Below, one piece after another: positions 53,492 to 57,423 of a stretch of DNA of 57,423 nucleotides. Position numbers and translations under genes: made by a program. The stretch lies in contig JAJRQT010000192.1 in the NCBI GenBank assembly GCA_024280115.1, positions 1 to 57,423 on the forward strand, given 5' to 3'. Below the pieces are notes generated by a model, which was not told the DNA's origin, did no database searches, and was given only the letters and a program-made list of their open reading frames with translations. The stretch comes from Bacteroidota bacterium (GTDB taxonomy: Bacteria; Bacteroidota; Bacteroidia; Cytophagales; Cyclobacteriaceae). Every line of letters starts with the position of its first letter. The stretch's first letter is position 1.

Positions 53492-55406
53492 TTAATTTGG
53501 GTTTAAAACTATAACTGAATTGAGCTGATTTTTCTCTATTGTTTCGATAAATGAATAAAATTCCGGATATTCTTCTACCGGATACTGGTTTGCGTACAAT
53601 TGAAAAAATCTTGTAACTATTATTCTTTCCATTTCCAAAGAGTAGGTTGCCCTAAATGTTCCATATTTTGAAGTGAGATTAATGTTTGAAGGAAGTTTGA
53701 CTTGATATTGATTAACAAATGGAAGGTTGAATTTTAAGGTATCAGATTTATTAACCGGATAGTTAATTCTCACGCTGCTTTCTCTCTCATTATGACTTTT
53801 AAAAGGTTGAGTATAAATCGGGAAAGGAGAAATTGCAATACTTTTTCCCAGGGTCCTAAATTGACTATTTACATTAAAATCTGCATCAAGCCTTACTGTG
53901 GCCTGGTAGGGATCAGGCTGAGAAATATTCCATTTTAGCAGTTATGGGGATAATCTTTCGTATTTGATTTTCTCTGTATTTTTCTGCAATTACATCATTT
54001 ACGTATTTGTATCTTTCAAATTCAGGTCCACCTAAACTTTTTGAAACTTTTAAGGTACCATTTCCCTCAATATTCAAATTAAATTCGTATTGACATTTAT
54101 CAAATACGTTTTCTGATTTTAACCGGGGTGTATTGATGAGTTTACTTTCATTGCCATTTATCATTAAACCCGTCCGGTTTTGGGTGAAAGTTCCGAGGTA
54201 ATTAATTGGAAAATAATTCACAGTATTCTCAAGCCAGATCGTGTCTTTTTCTAATGGGATGTTCAAGATCACATGATTAAATTGCTGACTTGGAAAGCTT
54301 TTATTCACTTTCACAGGATTGCTTCCGGCATAAATCAAGGTATAAAAAGATTCTATTCCCGCCTGCTTTAACAGGGCTTTCATATAAATAGTCAATGCTT
54401 TGCAGTCACCGTATTTATTTTCACAAACGTATGAGGCCGGATAGGGGACAAGACCTCCCTCATCAATTGTTACATTTATATACCTTGTGTTGTCCTGCAT
54501 ATGCCGGTAAAGCTTGTTGATGATTTGTTTTTTATCCGTCAGGCCTTCAATAATTCTATCGACAATTATTTTTTCTGATTGGGGTAAATCATCTAAACCT
54601 GTGATTATTTGTGATTGCCAATCCCCAAATGATGACCAGGTATCATGATGGCCTTCAAGTCCATATTGAAACTTTTTTGGAACGATCGTTACATTAGGGA
54701 GTTTTTCTCTCAAATTGATTCCGAACGGTTCACTTTTCAGTTGCTTTAAATAGCTGGATTCCCATGCGAATGTATAATGGTTTTCTAAGGTGTCAGTACT
54801 TTGTTCAAGTGATTCAGAATAGTTTATGAAAATCTCGTAATCCTTTGGGATACTAACATTTAGTGTGGCTTTATTTACAGGTACATTTTCGAAAAGTACC
54901 GGATACCATTTGGTAATAAATAAAAAATCATCAGTTTTTTTTCTATAAACATACTTGATCAGGTATGGATATTCATGCCATTTCAGTTTAAATTCTTTAA
55001 GAAATAGATTTTCATAGAAGGTGTCATCAGACATATTACTTCTGCTGATAATCTCTTTTTTCTTTAATTTACGAATGACCTGTCCACTGGGATTTAGAAT
55101 AGAAGCTTCTAAAATTTCCAATTTATCGTCCTCACTATAAGTGATTTCTACATCTGAAATCCAATTGGCTGTTTTATTATTAATTTGAATTAAAATCGAT
55201 TTTTCTTCAATCAGTTTGCCTTTTTCTATTTTGATATCCGTGTTGTACTCCAAAACAATGTTGCCATTTTGGGGATTTGAAAATGAGCATAAAAAAGGCG
55301 CTAAAATCAGTCCGGCAATACAAAGCTGTTGTTTCAATCTTTTACCAGCTGCCATCTTGCTTATCTTTCTCTTGAAAAAGTTTATAGTTGTAAAGAATCC
55401 AGGCAT
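53492..55406 (-). pseudogene. DUF3857/transglutaminase protein split by a one-base frameshift
   Basis: The main frame (53913-55406; ATG at 55355 also possible) has a signal-like start, DUF3857 and a transglutaminase core with Cys in NKYGDCKALTIYM and His in FNHVILNIP. It then stops prematurely at 53913 after AKMEYFSA. A second frame picks up at once and is open from about 53935 to 53492 (LKWNISQPDPYQATVRLDAD through VLNPN), giving the missing C-terminal domain. Removing one A from the AAAA run (TTTT at 53933-53936 on the plus strand) restores one continuous protein of about 637 residues. So the annotated 93-residue tail is not a gene of its own. This is either a true pseudogene, an assembly error or, less likely, a slippage site. 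Confidence 0.75.
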
Positions 55407-55855
55407 GTTAAAAAGTATTGTTCTCAGTAAAAAAATGCTTATTGGACTTTCTGAATTATAAATTTAATTATTTCAAAGTAAATGCAATATTCACAAAGAG
55501 TTCGCAAAGAAATTATAGGTAATATTTATTTAGAGAATGCCTGCGAATAAATGTTTGTTTTGAAGTGTCATCAATCACTTACATAATTTTCTTTACTTTT
55601 TTCTCTTTTTTAGATGTGTGTTACTATTAAAAATATTAATGAGCCCAATCCGATAAGTATAAAACCCCTTATCGGAATGGACTCACAAAAAGTCCTTGTC
55701 TTGGAACAACATTTCTTGAAAAAGAATAATTTACTCCCAAAACCTAATTAGAATTTAGAATTGAACATTTCTCAATTGCGAATATTGAAAAAGCAAATCA
55801 ATCTATAAAAATGAATTTTTCTCAATTATTGTTATTTTAGCATAAAACCACAAAC
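55407..55855. other. Intergenic region with a long hairpin
   Basis: This gap of 449 bases between divergent genes is AT-rich and holds no gene. A hairpin at 55641-55684 is striking: GAGCCCAATCCGATAAG on the left (55641-55657) and CTTATCGGAATGGACTC on the right (55668-55684), 15 of 17 positions pairing, with a 10-base loop. It lies about 170 bases before the transglycosylase gene; TTATTTTAG at about 55832-55840 may be part of a promoter, imperfectly matching TAnnTTTG. Confidence 0.55.
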
Positions 55856-57298
55856 ATGAAAAGAAACCCCCTACTACTTATTTGCAGTTTGATGTTCGTT
55901 TTTCAGACATGTCAACAAGATAAACCTTCCGGTGTAAAAGCACCCAAAAAAGAGACGTCAAAAGTTGACATTCCTGTTTATACTCAAAAGGAGGGGATAT
56001 TAACAGTTTTGATGGACAACAGTTTGACAAGTTATTTTATTTACAAGGGTCAGCCTCTTGGATATGAATATGAGATGCTGGCCATGTTTGCCAGAGATAA
56101 CGATCTGAAGTTAGAGGTTAAAATCGTAAAGCAGGTAGAAAGTATTCTGGATTCCTTGTTGGCGGGTAATGGAGATCTGGTGGCTGCCAATCTTACCATT
56201 TCTAAGGGCCGAATGGAAAAAGTTGCATTTACAAAACCGCTTTTCCGTACGAAGCAAGTTTTGGTTCAAAGACTGCCTGAAAACAAAAGCAAATTGACAA
56301 GTGATGAAATCGAAAATAGTTTGATTCGGGACAGGTTAGACCTTGCGGGTAAGGAGATAATGGTCAGGCGAAATTCTTCGTATGAATTAATGCTCAACAA
56401 TTTAATGGATGAAACCGGAATGTATCTTTCCCTCATCCAGGCACCCGGAGACCTGGTTACAGAAAACCTGATCGATAAGGTAGCCAACAAAGAAATAGAT
56501 TATACAATTTGTGATCAGAACAAGGCCCAAATATTCGACTCTTATTATGATAATATTGACATTAAGACCCCCATGAGCCTGAGTCAGCCAATTGCATGGG
56601 CTGTAAATAAAGAATCAATTGAATTACTGTCAAAGCTAAATTCTTGGCTAAATAAGAAAAAAGGATCTCTTGAGTTCAACGTGATTAATAACCGGTATTT
56701 CGAAATGAATAAAAGGAAGGAACGGTTTATTGCCAAAGAATATGACTTTGTAAAGGATGGCAAAATTTCCAATTATGACGAACTAATAAAGAAATACGCA
56801 AAGGTGCTGGATTGGGATTGGCGTCTTTTAGCCGCCACTATATATCAGGAATCGAAATTTAATCCAAAGACTAAATCCTGGCAGGGCGCTACGGGATTAA
56901 TGCAATTGATGCCCAGAACCGCGAAGAGCTATGGGATTCAGCCAAATGAGCTTGGTATCCCGGAAAAAAACCTTAAAGCGGGTACCCAACATTTTCTAAT
57001 GCTGGAAGACCATTGGAATGATGAACTTACGGATAGCCTTGAAATTATAAAGTTTACATTGGGCTCTTACAATGTAGGTTTGGGCCATGTGCAGGATGCA
57101 ATACGCCTGACAAAAAAGTACGAGCTGAATACAAAATTATGGGATGATAACGTCGCACAAATGTTATTGAATAAATCCATTCCAAAATATTATAAAGACC
57201 CGGTTGTGAAATATGGATATTGCCGTGGAAAGGAGCCGGTCAATTATGTGAAATCCATATTCAGTCATTTTCAATTATACACTCAATTCACTGAATAG
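55856..57298 (+). CDS. MltF-like lytic transglycosylase with substrate-binding domain
   Basis: 480 residues, lipoprotein-type N-terminus (LLLICSLMFVFQTC). Residues about 45-275 match a periplasmic amino-acid-binding (SBP_bac_3) fold (PLGYEYEMLAMFARDNDLKL, LVAANLTISKGRMEKVAFT). About 310-465 is the SLT lytic transglycosylase domain with catalytic E332 (YQESKFNP), GATGLMQLMPRTAKSYGI and LGSYNVGLGHVQDA. It should cleave murein chains and perhaps sense peptide fragments, as MltF does. It stands alone at the right edge. Confidence 0.9.
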   Translation: MKRNPLLLICSLMFVFQTCQQDKPSGVKAPKKETSKVDIPVYTQKEGILTVLMDNSLTSYFIYKGQPLGYEYEMLAMFARDNDLKLEVKIVKQVESILDSLLAGNGDLVAANLTISKGRMEKVAFTKPLFRTKQVLVQRLPENKSKLTSDEIENSLIRDRLDLAGKEIMVRRNSSYELMLNNLMDETGMYLSLIQAPGDLVTENLIDKVANKEIDYTICDQNKAQIFDSYYDNIDIKTPMSLSQPIAWAVNKESIELLSKLNSWLNKKKGSLEFNVINNRYFEMNKRKERFIAKEYDFVKDGKISNYDELIKKYAKVLDWDWRLLAATIYQESKFNPKTKSWQGATGLMQLMPRTAKSYGIQPNELGIPEKNLKAGTQHFLMLEDHWNDELTDSLEIIKFTLGSYNVGLGHVQDAIRLTKKYELNTKLWDDNVAQMLLNKSIPKYYKDPVVKYGYCRGKEPVNYVKSIFSHFQLYTQFTE

Positions 57299-57324
57299 CC
57301 TGTCTATAAACTATGATTGTTCGT

Positions 57325-57412
57325 AAATTCAAAAAAATTAATACCTATATTCCCCTCCCTGGAGGGGCGTAGGGGTGGGTTTATTTAAAAAGTCATTAAT
57401 TTTTTTGAATTT
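57325..57412. repeat. Palindromic element with nested C-rich hairpin
   Basis: Perfect 18-bp terminal inverted repeats (AAATTCAAAAAAATTAAT at 57325-57342 and its complement at 57395-57412) bound 88 bases. A nested hairpin CCCCTCC-CT-GGAGGGG lies at 57352-57367, followed by GTAGGGGTGGG. Non-coding; REP/MITE-like or a strong bidirectional terminator after the transglycosylase gene. Confidence 0.6.
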
Positions 57413-57423
57413 TATCGACTTTA

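Noticed and set aside
53492..53773. Separate 93-aa gene between the two DUF3857 genes
   Set aside because: Its frame extends upstream without stop to the break point and continues the domain of the preceding gene, so it is the tail of a frameshifted gene.
53925..53940. Programmed frameshift in the DUF3857 gene
   Set aside because: Only an AAAA run, with no classic slippery heptamer or stimulatory structure seen; a simple one-base change is more economical.
1..57423. CRISPR arrays, rRNA and tRNA genes
   Set aside because: No regularly spaced repeats and no rRNA or cloverleaf-type sequence was recognised; repeats found are palindromic singles or pairs.

Overview
The window looks like a chromosome segment of a marine or host-associated Bacteroidota (Cytophagales/Flammeovirga-like). 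The evidence is low-GC, AT-rich spacers, many Cys-lipoprotein signal peptides, a promoter of the Bacteroidota type (TTTG, 19 bp, TAnnTTTG), DUF3857/transglutaminase proteins and a glycan-foraging gene set. I see no rRNA, tRNA or CRISPR array.

0.1-8.2 kb is an accessory patch. An M28 peptidase (minus strand) is followed by the 3' remnant of a tyrosine recombinase, a secreted DUF-type lipoprotein, and an unrecognised two-gene unit: a 111-aa protein and a 503-aa protein with three PGBD-like repeats and a very cationic tail. Next come a repeat-laden scar holding two copies of the end of a type I restriction specificity gene (hsdS), and a three-gene toxin-antitoxin-chaperone (TAC) module of HigB-like toxin, HigA-like antitoxin and SecB-like chaperone.

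8.2-15.2 kb is a sialic acid locus: N-acetylneuraminate lyase, a fusion of a NanM-like Kelch mutarotase with a sodium:solute symporter, an AGE-type 2-epimerase and a lipoprotein sialidase. 15.5-21.9 kb holds an LldP/GlcA-type permease, an alanine/serine-glyoxylate aminotransferase and a GlcD-GlcF-like fused dehydrogenase. This set fits either lactate or glycolate use.

22.0-41.6 kb is one long plus-strand array for L-fucose: TetR regulator with a palindromic operator, split UxaA-type dehydratase, SSS symporter, exported RhaM-type mutarotase, TRAP transporter, sulfatase, two GH29 fucosidases, enolase-superfamily fuconate dehydratase, Gfo/Idh oxidoreductase, SDR, FAH-family hydrolase, fuconolactonase and LutABC. 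Read together: (sulfated) fucosides are desulfated and cleaved outside the cytoplasm; fucose is oxidised through fuconolactone, fuconate, 2-keto-3-deoxyfuconate and the 2,4-diketo acid to pyruvate plus L-lactate; LutABC then oxidises the L-lactate to pyruvate. No SusC/SusD pair is present, so uptake seems to be of monosaccharides or sugar acids.

41.7-46.8 kb is a mercury locus controlled by an ArsR-family repressor: MerT fused to two HMA domains, a separate MerP-like HMA protein, MerA with its own HMA domain, and a second flavin disulfide reductase. A strong hairpin terminator follows.

47.0-57.4 kb holds a cation/proton antiporter, glycogen phosphorylase, two DUF3857/transglutaminase-like secreted proteins (one split by a one-base frameshift) and an MltF-like lytic transglycosylase. 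Short palindromic elements are scattered through the spacers. One family has two copies (15.3 and 51.4 kb) with terminal inverted repeats and apparent 10-bp target duplications.
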